NCBI GenBank assembly: GCA_013214355.1
Contig: JABSSL010000076.1
Location: 1-64,000 of the forward strand
DNA length: 64,000 nucleotides
Direction of reading: 5' to 3'
Source: Saprospiraceae bacterium
GTDB taxonomy: Bacteria > Bacteroidota > Bacteroidia > Chitinophagales > Saprospiraceae
The translations under genes and the position numbers were made by a program. The notes under the pieces are model-generated. The model saw only the letters and a list, made by a program, of their open reading frames with translations, did no database searches and had not been told where the DNA came from. This document shows, one piece after another, positions 42,301-50,069 of this stretch (position 1 is its first letter; each line of letters starts with the position of its first letter).

Positions 42301-44000
42301 AATTTGATTTTGCCTGGACTTCTCCCGATGGGAATTTTGTCTCCTCAACGAATCAGCTAAACCCTGTAGTGAATCAACCTGGGACCTATCTATTAACGGT
42401 CAATGATCCCATCAATCAATGTTCTGCTCAGGATGTGGTGGTAATTACTGAAGACCTAGAAGCACCACAAGCCAGCATAACGGGCTTGGATACTTTGTCC
42501 TTCTCCTGTACCACAAGTATCGTTACGCTTGATGCAAGTTCCACCATGGGAGTGCAAGGCCATACCCTCCAGTTTGATTGGACTAGCCTTTCTGCTGGCC
42601 AACTGATTGGTAACCCCAATGACGCTATGATTCAAGCAGAAGGAGTTGGTCTATACCGTTTGCTGGTCACGGATACCGATAATAGCTGTAGCGATACCTT
42701 GATCTTTTCATTAACCGGAGATTTTGATTTGCCAAGTATTAACCTAGGTCCAGTCAATAGTATAAATTGTGCTCGTCCGACGGTTGTTCTTGACGCCTCT
42801 GATGGGGCAAATAGCAATTTGGACTTTGCCTGGTTTACCATAGATGGGCAGACCATAGTTGAGGATACAACTCGGATCAGCGTATCCACTGGAGGCACTT
42901 ATCAGCTAGTGGTGACAGATAATACGAATGGTTGTCAGCAAACAAGGACAATAGATGTTATGGCGGATACAGTGAGGCCCACGGTAAATATTATGCCGAC
43001 AGATGCCTTGGATTGTTTTAATAGCTCCATTACCCTAAGCGGGGCTAGTTCAGATTCGGGAGCAGAAATCGCTGTGGAATGGAGCACCTTAGATGGTAAT
43101 TTTGTCGGTAGTCCAATCGGATTAGAGACTACCATTGATGCCGCCGGCACCTACTTCTTGACCCTTACCAATTCCCGAAATGCTTGCTCAAATATCGATA
43201 GTATTTTGGTAGAAGCCTTATCCAATCCAATTATAGGTACTCGCCTCAATGTACAACCTCCTGCCTGTGCTGGGGGCGATATGGGAAGTATAGCAGTGGA
43301 TTCGATTCAAGGAGGGACAGGCCCCTTTGTTTTTTCCATCAATGGAAATTCCTTTGGCTCAGCCAGCCAGTTTTCTGACCTGTTCCCTGGTTCTTATGAG
43401 TTAGCCATTGAAGATGCGAATGGTTGTACCTGGAGTGAAACCGTGATTGTTCCTGAGCAAGCAGACATTAGCGTAGATCTTGGTCCTGATTTGGAAGTGT
43501 TATTTGGGGAGGAAGTTTTGCTAGAAGCGATTACCAATGCATCGAGTATTGCAGAGGTGATTTGGACACCCGCCTTAGGGGATACGCTAGCTGATCCCTT
43601 GCAGCAATTAATTGTCCCCACCTTTTCCACAAAGTACGCTGTAACAGTGATTGATGAACAGGGCTGTAGGGCTTCAGACGAGATTATTATTCTGGTCCTA
43701 GAACGAAAAAGGTATTATGCACCTACTGTCTTTTACCCCAATGGAAATGGTGTCAATGATACCTATACTTTGTATGCCGGCAATGAGGTGAGAGAAATTC
43801 GTGCCTTTCAGATTTTCGATCGCTGGGGGAATCAGGTCTTTGGTAGAGAAAATTTCCAGCCTAATGATCCTACTTTGGGCTGGGATGGCAAATTCAATGG
43901 GCAACCCATGAATGCGGCCGTGTATGTCTTCTTTGCCGAAATAGAGTATATCGATGGGCGAATCGAAATGGTTCGAGGAGACTTGACCCTCATCCGTTAG
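36312..44000 (+). CDS. Giant secreted Ig-repeat adhesin-like protein with P-domain, SprB-like repeat and gliding-type C-terminal domain
   Basis: The chosen ATG (MRRIYILWHIIILPIFAIGQ) gives a signal peptide and about 2562 residues. The N-terminal domain resembles a proprotein-convertase P-domain (FKHTFVEYFELSLTSPGGQ). Three short repeats follow (ICQGDSITVGDSVVF..GCDSIVDLDL), then about 22 Ig-like repeats of 85-95 residues (typified by DAGPDxxLTC..LxGxxSSxG..YxW). Each has a Cys near the start and a second Cys (often NGC) near the end, probably forming a disulfide. A SprB-like repeat precedes the C-terminal gliding-motility (CHU_C) domain: YYAPTVFYPNGNGVNDTY..FDRWGNQVF..GWDGKFNG. It should be secreted by T9SS and act at the cell surface in adhesion or gliding. 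Confidence 0.93.
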   Translation: MRRIYILWHIIILPIFAIGQSCGLTDTVLINPNSNGSFTLSIEDFINDDLADPAQGVCGIELKFKHTFVEYFELSLTSPGGQTIDLIGPNSGQNGSTFGSTWDISFIPSIEPAMPDSGYLDRWDNEQANDFGVFFLYTGSYYPYSGNLEDFNTGAVNGDWVFNFSNDPSPFNTGAVIFARLIFCDSRGVDCCFGVGGELRAPDLLACEGDTSLLINPDPFFSAGVADTSEYDYTYLLARDSLIIGFDTVPDLQSFSGGMYQICGLSYRASEADSLSQLINTVDLDSLQNNLNSFFPLFCGDLSDNCITVQIEPPPDTVFLIEQICQGDSITVGDSVVFSTGNYLFELESFAGCDSIVDLDLTVINTIIEDIDLTICEGDSVEVGPSIYRIEGTYTDTLQSSLGCDSIINLNLEVLQPIITNLTERICPGDRFEVGDSTFTETGLYQVNLLSARNCDSIVNLDLRVLDLELNIAEPDTITCFNNGIELNANASNPAGLLTFDWQDMDGNSMGSSPILTVNVADTISLTISRTEAGTTCSATDTVIVREDRIPPIADAGLDMDITCSFPERTLGGTTTSVGVNYSYNWQTTDGQIDGASTTEQIIVQTPGTYTLVVTNTDNGCESQDDIVIGIDTASPIADAGPDTLLTCGITEITLGGSGTSSGAEFLYYWLNNSGDTIPASNTPNLSINQAGNYTLRVTDDSNGCTITETVEVTQDIALPQIIIAPPSLLNCEQVEQTLDATASDQGPNFELFWKASNGGNISAGQGTPTPNVDATGNYELVITNLSTACRDSVMLVVEDSINTITAAIDAPSLLTCDAPSTTLNVSLSSSTGRDIQYLWTTTTGSFAGDTIGASVAVNAAAMYTLEVLDTFTRCSATAQVEVIQDVGLPVAEAGDAAVLNCAISRLSLDGEGSSIGANFSYQWQGPCIISPSDQLEIEVDCPGTYILEVTNTDNSCVNVDSVIITENLELPVAVIDAPDILSCRDTEITLSAVSSTSASDVDFAWTGPGILTATDAAQIQLSQTGVYEVIVTDQLSQCTDTTSVTVVDDIELPMVDLGPDTSLTCLVSSLSLGGGTNSAGPDFVYQWTVLEGNITTSLTEPTVNVDEQGIYRLTIENIVTGCRDSSTVFVNRTDQIPFVDAGPNLSFLCDTDSLILLGSTGVMPENANISWVGPCLEGRTDSLVAIASCPGQYIIEVEDTSTGCSNTDTMTVRVSSVVPVALVPDTVFISCETGQAILDASNSSFGTYSWSFQGNPIASTSNLIGVEEAGVYLFTVTNLDGTCSDSEEILVLENCGPQIIVLPPDSLTCVVSTVSIDASQSTQGDNISFAWTGPEVGCITAGIDSQVAEVICPGSYQLILTNTEVMAADTQFVEVFLDTLSPIAVAGNPDTITCTMPSLELSGMGSSEGSIYTYSWSSFSTGEVISTALTAQATEPGSYLLEVTNTENGCQTQDVVQVFIDENAPQISFGNLLFPCEATEFDLEALVTPIDHNYQYEWTGPGIVAGAQTPTVRINQIGTYQLEILDLDNGCIDVAQAEVEEQDCVPCLDLQGPDILAITCLIDEVAIDVEFCDDCDNCQIQWTTIGGNIQGPANTLDIGVNAAGTYILSVTNDIGFTSTLEVIVLDQTTSPLIDAGPDRFLTCDSTTVVLMPNADSIEANWIFSWIDPNGSEISTEFTATASESGTYTLEVLDTITGCRTSDQVQVDLQSAPPLAEAGPEQELTCQDNLVVLDGSGSATGADIVYQWSTNQNTSCLQGASTTNPVVSCAGTYFLEVRDTLSGCFSMDSVLVQNSDELPALIAVPDTNFTCADSLLVLRAELPPAGSFGFEWCEIESNGQIVAGSCRSTLDYEVRTTGQYRFRVEDFQSGCTNEFTVNVGADTIAPVVNAGDDDTLVCTSPSMQLQGMADSVNTIWSWSALNNSMIEDSSTLSPTIFAPDTFLLTATNTLNQCSATDTLIILRDENAPIADAGPDQNFDCTTQSLQLTGFATSNSGQFDFAWTSPDGNFVSSTNQLNPVVNQPGTYLLTVNDPINQCSAQDVVVITEDLEAPQASITGLDTLSFSCTTSIVTLDASSTMGVQGHTLQFDWTSLSAGQLIGNPNDAMIQAEGVGLYRLLVTDTDNSCSDTLIFSLTGDFDLPSINLGPVNSINCARPTVVLDASDGANSNLDFAWFTIDGQTIVEDTTRISVSTGGTYQLVVTDNTNGCQQTRTIDVMADTVRPTVNIMPTDALDCFNSSITLSGASSDSGAEIAVEWSTLDGNFVGSPIGLETTIDAAGTYFLTLTNSRNACSNIDSILVEALSNPIIGTRLNVQPPACAGGDMGSIAVDSIQGGTGPFVFSINGNSFGSASQFSDLFPGSYELAIEDANGCTWSETVIVPEQADISVDLGPDLEVLFGEEVLLEAITNASSIAEVIWTPALGDTLADPLQQLIVPTFSTKYAVTVIDEQGCRASDEIIILVLERKRYYAPTVFYPNGNGVNDTYTLYAGNEVREIRAFQIFDRWGNQVFGRENFQPNDPTLGWDGKFNGQPMNAAVYVFFAEIEYIDGRIEMVRGDLTLIR

Positions 44001-44652
44001 TAAGCTCTGTTTCCCATCTTGGTAATTTTCTTCCCAAAAAAGAACAAGTAGCAATTTTGACTCTAAGTGTTGCATCGCCCGGGCCCTTTATTTTTATTTT
44101 CTCGCTGTTTTCATCGGACTTAAGTCATTGTTTATTAGATTTTTAGGGCGTTAGTTGGGCGCTTTATAGGAGCTGTAATCGGTATGCCTATGCTACATTC
44201 TGTCCTGGTCTCAAATTGGGAATAGTTGTATTTTTGACCTAACAAGATGCTTGTTTTTTTTAGACATGCATCTGAGCTTTGGAGTGCCTTGGGCACTGCG
44301 ATTTAGGTTATCTTACATATCACACTCCTTGAATGAGGACTTCTTGGTACAACTCGGTACAAAGAAGTCTATGGAATTTTGTGTTTATCAGTATAGGAAA
44401 TAGGCCGGGATGATCTAGTCTCGGCCTATCTTTATCTTTCATTTAGACCTACCTTCCTTTCAAGGTTCATACCCTTAAAGACCCGACCCCCAATTAGACT
44501 TCCCCAGAGCTAAGTGATGACAACTAGTGATTGTTACAGCACTAGTCATGGTATTTCAGACTATGAGCTTCGTAGTCCTGGATGCTATTGTATGTGGTGT
44601 ACTGCTAAGCTAGATTTATATTGAAGACACTTATAAAACGTGAACAAAACTC
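44001..44652. other. 650-bp gene-free region
   Basis: No convincing ORF on either strand. The plus strand carries a terminator-like hairpin near 44400. A transcript reading out of the giant gene could end there, or an unrecognised small RNA could lie between 44100 and 44430. The last 150 bp presumably hold the promoter of the small membrane-protein gene. Confidence 0.4.
44400..44440 (+). terminator. Terminator-like hairpin downstream of the giant gene
   Basis: ATAGGCCGGGA at 44400-44410 and TCTCGGCCTAT near 44419-44429 form an 11-bp stem (one mismatch) with an 8-nt loop, followed by CTTTATCTTTC on the plus strand. It is about 400 bp past the giant gene's stop. Confidence 0.6.
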
Positions 44653-44838
44653 ATGAATGCATTTAAAACACAGTATGGAAAATGGATCATGCTGGTAGCA
44701 GCACTATTTCTTTTTCTAAAAGGTTGGCAAAAATTTTACATTCCCAATGAATCTTCAAATCCTTATGTAATTGGATCGATTGCCTGTGTCTTGGTGGCCA
44801 TTATTTGGATGAGCTTAGAACCTGACCATGGGGCCTAA
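44653..44838 (+). CDS. Small two-helix membrane protein
   Basis: The 61-residue product has two hydrophobic segments (KWIMLVAALFLFLKGW and YVIGSIACVLVAIIWMSL) joined by a polar loop, and ends in a short acidic tail. It is preceded by a normal-looking leader. I do not recognise it. The strong two-helix pattern makes it more likely real than chance. It lies upstream of the GT39 gene, about 240 bp apart. Confidence 0.55.
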   Translation: MNAFKTQYGKWIMLVAALFLFLKGWQKFYIPNESSNPYVIGSIACVLVAIIWMSLEPDHGA

Positions 44839-44950
44839 TAGGCTGAAAATACGATTTAGGATTCGCTGATCTCGTTGGGGTAGTGTAACGGTTGTTTTGA
44901 TGATATTTTTACTGCTACATTCCCTCAACCCCTTTTTTGTGTTGTAGAAA

Positions 44951-44992
44951 CCCTATTTGGACTCGATTTACCAGAAACAAATCGAGATAGGG
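44951..44992. other. Bulged stem-loop upstream of the GT39 gene
   Basis: CTCGATTT/AAATCGAG forms an 8-bp stem with a 9-nt loop, extended by an outer CCCTAT/ATAGGG stem with a 5-nt bulge. There is no T-run after it. It may be a terminator-like or leader element. Confidence 0.4.
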
Positions 44993-45076
44993 ACCCGTAA
45001 ATATAAAGGTAGCTATGCGGCCAAAAAAAGCCGATAAGCTTCCGGTTTTCCCTTAGCATCTGCCAAAAAACGAAAG

Positions 45077-46633
45077 ATGTTCAAATTCAAGGAGAGCCGT
45101 GTTAAATTAGATCAAATTTACGCGATGAAATTTTCTACAGCCTCAGCTGAAAGCTCGAAGCGGAGTCGGCGGTTGTTGATTCTGCTATTCATTAGTGCCA
45201 GCCTTATCTTGTTTTTTTCTGAATTACTGGAAAGGAGTATGTTTATTGATGGGGTATGGTATGCGGTCATCTCTCGTAATCTATCTGAGGGATTAGGGAG
45301 CTTCTGGTTTCCGCAATTTTCGGAGACGATTTTCCCGAACTTTCACGAGCACCCACCCTTTATCTTTGGTTTACAAGCTACCTTTTTTAGTGTTTTGGGT
45401 GATCATTGGCTCACCGAGCGCTTTTTTAGCTTTTGCCATTACTTGGCGACTGGTGTGCTGATCGCGCGACTTTGGCGGAAGGGCAGCAAATCCTGGCCTT
45501 TGCTCCAAGGGTACTGGATTATACCTTTGCTCCTGTGGCAAGTTAACCTGGTTACCTATTATTTCCAACCTGCCAATTTGCTGGATGCCAGTATTTCCCT
45601 GCTTGGACTAGCCTCAATTTGGTGCATGTGGCAGGGCTTACATCACCGTGGACGCTTGGCCTGGTTGGCATTGGCAGGTTTTATGCTGGTAGTAGGATTT
45701 TTAAGTAAAGGGGTAGTGGCCTTATACCCACTAGCTTTCATACCATTGTATGGATGGATATGCAGGGGGTATACTTTCAAGCAGATATTCTTAAATACGG
45801 CTTGGGTGGGGGTTAGCTTCGTGCTACTGTTGGGATTACTAGTCATGGTAAACCCAATGGCTTATGAGAGCTTAGCGAAGTATGTTGATGTCCAATTGTT
45901 GGCGAGCTTGAGGGGAGAAAGAAGGTTGTACTACTACCGGAGCAATCGCTTTTATACTGTAATCCAACTGGTTTGGGTTTTAGTTCCTATGATCTTGCTC
46001 TTATTGACGAGCCTGGGTGTGAAGCGCTGGATGAAACTAGAACTTCAACCTGAGGAAGTGGAGAAACGCCGATATACCCGCAATTTGGCCTTTACCTATT
46101 TTGCCTTGGGATTATCTGCCTCTTTACCCATTATGATTTCTCCTCGGCAGGCGATACCGTATCTACTACCTTCCATCCCGTTCTTCAGTCTGGCATTTGC
46201 CTGGTGGGCTGGTCCAAGTCTCATACAATTTTTGCAACAATGGCAGGAGCGTTGGAGCTTAAGTTTCAGGATAGTGAAGGGTGGGGGATGGCTGGCTGTA
46301 CTGCTTGGTCTAGTCATTTGCACGATGAAGGTGGGAGATATAAACGGGAGAGATGCCGGAGTGATACAAGATTCCAACTTGATCGGGCAGGTAGTGGGAG
46401 AAAACAAGACCATTTCCTCTACTACGTACAATATGTACATCTCCGGCTACTTAATGCGTTTTGATAAAATCAGTATTGATACAACAGATACAAAGCACCC
46501 TTATTTGCTGAGCAAAAAGGATGAACCCATAGATCAAACCCAATATGTCAAGATCCCTTTACCTACGATGGAATACGATCTCTATGAGCGAAGGCCAGAG
46601 GATGATTTCTTTACACAACATTCTAATAAATAA
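45077..46633 (+). CDS. GT39-type (ArnT/PMT-like) membrane glycosyltransferase
   Basis: The protein has a charged N-terminus, a first membrane helix and about ten more hydrophobic segments. The first loop holds the family's acidic catalytic region (SMFIDGVWYAVISRNLSEGLG), followed by FHEHPPFIFGLQ. PMT_2/ArnT enzymes transfer a sugar from a polyprenyl-phosphate donor to protein or lipid. The acceptor and sugar are unknown. An alternative ATG at 45125 would shorten the N-terminus by 16 residues. The next gene begins 8 bp after the stop, so they are one operon. Confidence 0.87.
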   Translation: MFKFKESRVKLDQIYAMKFSTASAESSKRSRRLLILLFISASLILFFSELLERSMFIDGVWYAVISRNLSEGLGSFWFPQFSETIFPNFHEHPPFIFGLQATFFSVLGDHWLTERFFSFCHYLATGVLIARLWRKGSKSWPLLQGYWIIPLLLWQVNLVTYYFQPANLLDASISLLGLASIWCMWQGLHHRGRLAWLALAGFMLVVGFLSKGVVALYPLAFIPLYGWICRGYTFKQIFLNTAWVGVSFVLLLGLLVMVNPMAYESLAKYVDVQLLASLRGERRLYYYRSNRFYTVIQLVWVLVPMILLLLTSLGVKRWMKLELQPEEVEKRRYTRNLAFTYFALGLSASLPIMISPRQAIPYLLPSIPFFSLAFAWWAGPSLIQFLQQWQERWSLSFRIVKGGGWLAVLLGLVICTMKVGDINGRDAGVIQDSNLIGQVVGENKTISSTTYNMYISGYLMRFDKISIDTTDTKHPYLLSKKDEPIDQTQYVKIPLPTMEYDLYERRPEDDFFTQHSNK

Positions 46634-46640
46634 AGGTACT

Positions 46641-47534
46641 ATGACAGGGCAAGAAAACAACTTATTCAGTTTCGATACAGAGGAGACCTGGATGAATACA
46701 GCAGACTTTCATCAGTCTTTTGTAGATGAAGAACAGGAGATCTTATTTATCCACTTTAGTAAGCTAGGTAATAAATTGGCGCGTGAAGTGCTGGCTTGGC
46801 GGAATCACCCTGAGGTTCGGAGGTGGATGTACAATAAGGATGTGATTAGCGAAGAAGATCATTTCGAATTTCTAGAACAATTACCTAGGCAGCGGCACCG
46901 GTATTATTGGCTAGTCAAAGAAGGAGATAAGGATTTGGGGGTGATTGATCTCTCCAATTGTGCAGGAGGCGAAAGCGAATGGGGTTTTTATCTTAATCCA
47001 AAGTATATCGGTGGTGGGAAAGCCCTTCGATTGTTCCACCATGCGCTCCACTTTTTCTTTCGTAAGATTAGGCTCAATAAGGTGTACGGATACGTGGCCT
47101 GTGAAAATAACAACTCCTTGCTATTGAATGAGTTATTTGACATGAAATTGGCTGCCCTAATGCCCAAGCAGCACAATGGAGTCATACACTGGTACGCAAA
47201 ATATGAGCTGAATAGAGGAGAATTCCTTACCAGAGGTGTCAACCTTTCCGAAGTCAGAAGGAAATTGATTGGTAGCCAATCCGTATTGCGTCGGAAGCGC
47301 CGAGAAATACGCCTGCGTCAACTCCTTATCCAAGCCTTTGGTAGGCCAGGTTTTCCTTGGCGAGAGCAAAGTGATGAAAATAGCACGCTAGAGGGATTTG
47401 AGCCGAGCACGAATTCCATACAATTAAGCCATTTTTGTCGCTTACTAAAAGAGGATTTTGATATCAAGTTGGATATCCAAAGATTACTTACTTACCGAAC
47501 ATTTTCTGACTTGCTCAATAGTTTGGAAAAATAA
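46641..47534 (+). CDS. PseH-like GNAT acetyltransferase fused to a carrier-protein-like domain
   Basis: I use ATG 46641 (after AAAGGT), 8 bp past the GT39 stop, giving 297 residues. Residues about 35-190 form a GNAT fold like PseH/RimJ-type sugar N-acetyltransferases: LAWRNHPEVRRWMYN, then DLGVIDLSN, GFYLNPKYIGGGKAL and ACENNNSLLLNELF. Residues about 225-297 resemble an acyl carrier protein: STNSIQLSHFCRLLKEDFDI, then TFSDLLNSLEK. The usual DSL phosphopantetheine motif is NSI (Ser259), so the domain may be modified or may be a docking copy. It is convergent with an ACP/ligase/SDR operon, which suggests carrier-linked acyl transfer to an amino sugar. Confidence 0.75.
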   Translation: MTGQENNLFSFDTEETWMNTADFHQSFVDEEQEILFIHFSKLGNKLAREVLAWRNHPEVRRWMYNKDVISEEDHFEFLEQLPRQRHRYYWLVKEGDKDLGVIDLSNCAGGESEWGFYLNPKYIGGGKALRLFHHALHFFFRKIRLNKVYGYVACENNNSLLLNELFDMKLAALMPKQHNGVIHWYAKYELNRGEFLTRGVNLSEVRRKLIGSQSVLRRKRREIRLRQLLIQAFGRPGFPWREQSDENSTLEGFEPSTNSIQLSHFCRLLKEDFDIKLDIQRLLTYRTFSDLLNSLEK

Positions 47535-47570
47535 TACTAGGGAGGATCAAATTAGGATGGAATCCCTTCA

Positions 47571-48299
47571 TCAAATGGTTCCACTATCCACAAAGAAATT
47601 CTGGCCAGTAATCGAGCTGGCACTTTCACTGATTAAAAAAAGTATGGTACTAACCACCGATTCAATAGCTGTGGCTTTCTTCAGGCTTGTTCGTTTGTAG
47701 ATGCGGCTCTTTTGCTCCGCGGTCAGGGTAGCGGTCATATCTGTTTCCATAAAGCCTGCCACAATGCAGTTGGATCTAATGCCTTTACTGCCCCATTCCC
47801 GGGCTGTATTTTTAGAAAAGGCTTCCAGCGCCCCCTTGGTGGCGGCATACATGGCCAATCCTTTGTAGCCAGTATGGGCACTAATGGATGACAGATGAAT
47901 TATATTACCCGCCGTACGATGCAGTAGCATATTCCGTAGACAAAGCTTACAAAGTAACATGGGGGAAAGTACATTGACTGCAAATAGACGCTCTAAGGGA
48001 TCCAGTTGTAGATTGGTGATTAGATCATCGTAGGCCATAGCGGCATTGTTGATGAAAGCGTGGATCGGGGTTCCCTTAGGAATAAGTAGCGAGAATGGCT
48101 TCGTACCAATCGCTTCAGTCTGGGCCAAGTCTAAGGGCTGCCAATGGAGTGCCTTGGGATGTTTTTGCTGAAGTTCTTGCAATGCAGTACTGCGGCTTCT
48201 GCTGAGGCCAAATACCTGATGGCCAGCCTCCAAAAGCTGCTCGCATAGCGCTAGGCCTAGCCCACCAGAAACACCCGTGAGCAATACATTTTTTTTCAT
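47571..48299 (-). CDS. FabG-like short-chain dehydrogenase in the ACP operon
   Basis: Motifs: TGVSGGLGLALCEQL (cofactor), NNAAM and catalytic YAATKGAL. The length of 242 residues and the C-terminal SESASSITGQNFFVDSGT match FabG/3-oxoacyl-ACP reductases. Its ATG overlaps the end of the ligase gene by 4 bp, so it is translationally coupled. It probably reduces an acyl group held on the ACP, or an oxidised sugar; context favours the former. Confidence 0.85.
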   Translation of the reverse strand: MKKNVLLTGVSGGLGLALCEQLLEAGHQVFGLSRSRSTALQELQQKHPKALHWQPLDLAQTEAIGTKPFSLLIPKGTPIHAFINNAAMAYDDLITNLQLDPLERLFAVNVLSPMLLCKLCLRNMLLHRTAGNIIHLSSISAHTGYKGLAMYAATKGALEAFSKNTAREWGSKGIRSNCIVAGFMETDMTATLTAEQKSRIYKRTSLKKATAIESVVSTILFLISESASSITGQNFFVDSGTI

Positions 48300-49513
48300 C
48301 GTTTGATCTTTCCAGTGTGGGTCATTGATATTTCATCAACGATCTTGATAATCCTCGGCACCTTAAAGGCCTGTAAATTTTCCTTCAGCAATGACTTAAT
48401 CGTTGCAATGGATAAGTCAGGGTCAAGTAGTTTTACATCGCAACAAATGATATTCCCCGTAAGGGCATTTTTGCGACCATACACCCGGTATTGCTGAATC
48501 CCGGGAATCTGATCTAAGGCTTCCTCAATTTCTACCAACTTCACCCGGTAACCCGCCACATTAATCGTATCCTTTTTGCGGCCAGCAAATTGAAATCTTC
48601 CTTTTTCGTCTATAATCACAGTATCTCCAGTTTGGTACCACTCCTGCTCGGGATTCAAAATGCCAGGGTCTGCCAAAAGATCTCTGTGCAGCAGTAGTTC
48701 ATTGTTAACGAATTTCACCTTCGACTGGATAGCCTTCGGAATGACGAAATAGTCACCTTCGGAGGCAAATAGAGTTCCGGTCTCAGTAGTGGCAAAGAGG
48801 TTATATAATTTAGCATTGGGAAACGCCTCGTGGAGGCGAGCATGTAGTTTTGGACTCGATCTTTCACCGCCTATGCTCACCCCTTGAACCTTGTCATAAA
48901 TTTGTCCCGTAGGGAACAGCAATCGATAAAAGGTAGGTGTGGCAGAAATATGGCTAATCCGAAACCTTTCTAATAGATCTAGGATCAAGGGCTTATCTAG
49001 GCCAAAAAAATTTACTAAGAGATTATGATTAAGAAATGCTTGTAGGAATACTTGTAGGCCGGCCATATGGGCCGGATGATAGCAAAACGCCCACCGGCCG
49101 GCTGCGTATTTCGAACCAATTCGAATATTACGCAGCAGCCTTCCGATGGGGTAGTTTATTTGCTTGGGGACTGCGGTTGTTCCTGAAGTGAAAAGAGACA
49201 AAGTCGCTTTGGAGTGTAAAAGGGAATGCTGAAGGGTATCCCAGGTCTCCAAGGCTTTCGTCGTCTTCTCTTTGTTTATTAGAACATTGGTATTTTCCTT
49301 TTCTTGTAATGCCAAAGGCAATTCAAAGTCTTCATCTACTAGGTATACCTGTAGATCATTGATCATTGCCAAGATCAAATGTTGGTAGAAGGGGCGTAAA
49401 TGTTTTGCTCGAAGTATCACATTGCAGCCTTTCTGCTGGCGCAAGAGATCGAGCAATTCAGCGTAGGAGATACTATAGCCCCCTGGTAAATCTACCAAGA
49501 ATAAAGACTTCAT
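48296..49513 (-). CDS. Short adenylate-forming acyl/aryl ligase (AMP-binding)
   Basis: The AMP-binding P-loop is TSGTTAVPK (109-117), the adenine region is NLFATTETGTLF, and the hinge/A8 region is YQTGDTVIIDEKGRFQFAGRKKDTINVAGYRV. It ends exactly at the conserved Lys motif TGKIKR (Lys402). At 405 residues it is about 100 shorter than typical ligases, with a reduced N-terminal part like MenE-type enzymes. It would activate an acid as acyl-AMP and load the ACP encoded just upstream (stop/start overlap). Confidence 0.87.
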   Translation of the reverse strand: MKSLFLVDLPGGYSISYAELLDLLRQQKGCNVILRAKHLRPFYQHLILAMINDLQVYLVDEDFELPLALQEKENTNVLINKEKTTKALETWDTLQHSLLHSKATLSLFTSGTTAVPKQINYPIGRLLRNIRIGSKYAAGRWAFCYHPAHMAGLQVFLQAFLNHNLLVNFFGLDKPLILDLLERFRISHISATPTFYRLLFPTGQIYDKVQGVSIGGERSSPKLHARLHEAFPNAKLYNLFATTETGTLFASEGDYFVIPKAIQSKVKFVNNELLLHRDLLADPGILNPEQEWYQTGDTVIIDEKGRFQFAGRKKDTINVAGYRVKLVEIEEALDQIPGIQQYRVYGRKNALTGNIICCDVKLLDPDLSIATIKSLLKENLQAFKVPRIIKIVDEISMTHTGKIKR

Positions 49514-49752
49514 ATAGAGAGTCTTTGATAGATCTCTTCCACCGTCTCAATCACGCCGTCCTCGAATATGTCAATTTGGAATTCATCCTCTAATCTTACG
49601 GTTAACTCTGCTAATTCCAGGGAGTCCAGTGCAAGATCGTTTCGAAGATGAGTTTTCTCTTTTATTTCCTCTAAAATAGCCACAGGTGGGCTTTTTTCTT
49701 CACAGACCAATTGAATGATCTCGATGACTTTCTGTCGTGCTTCGGCTAACAT
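49510..49752 (-). CDS. Acyl carrier protein
   Basis: The 80-residue four-helix protein has the phosphopantetheine site DSL (Ser44) in DLALDSLELAELTVRLEDEF. It is first in the minus-strand operon, overlapping the ligase by 4 bp. It is not the housekeeping AcpP by context (no fabF/fabD neighbours). It probably carries the acyl group made by the ligase and SDR. Confidence 0.9.
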   Translation of the reverse strand: MLAEARQKVIEIIQLVCEEKSPPVAILEEIKEKTHLRNDLALDSLELAELTVRLEDEFQIDIFEDGVIETVEEIYQRLSI

Positions 49753-50069
49753 GTGCGTAAACTTATTTCATATCTTATATTTTTTAATACATCATAAACT
49801 ATGCCAAAGTTTCAGTTTTTAGAGACTTTTATAGCGCAGAAAGGGTGCTTCTGCCAAAAACCGAAGCAGATGAACCAAAAACCGAAGAAATCCCGCCATT
49901 TTAAGAAATAAAAGATTTACCCTCCTTATTAGTTACATCTTTGAACCACGAAGAACGCTAAGCTTACCCAAACCCACTACCACCCAACAATATCTACCTT
50001 CCTTAAAGTCCATCCTCAGTAACGGATGGCGGATCCATTTTTTGACTAAACGCCTTAAAAGATTGAGTT
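49753..50069. promoter_or_regulatory. Divergent promoter region with a 13-bp direct repeat
   Basis: It separates the ACP operon (minus) from the LruC gene (plus). CCAAAAACCGAAG occurs at 49854-49866 and 49875-49887, a 21-bp period, i.e. two helical turns, suggesting a repeated protein-binding site. A CATCTTTG box near 49936 is a weak -7 match for the plus strand. Confidence 0.45.
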
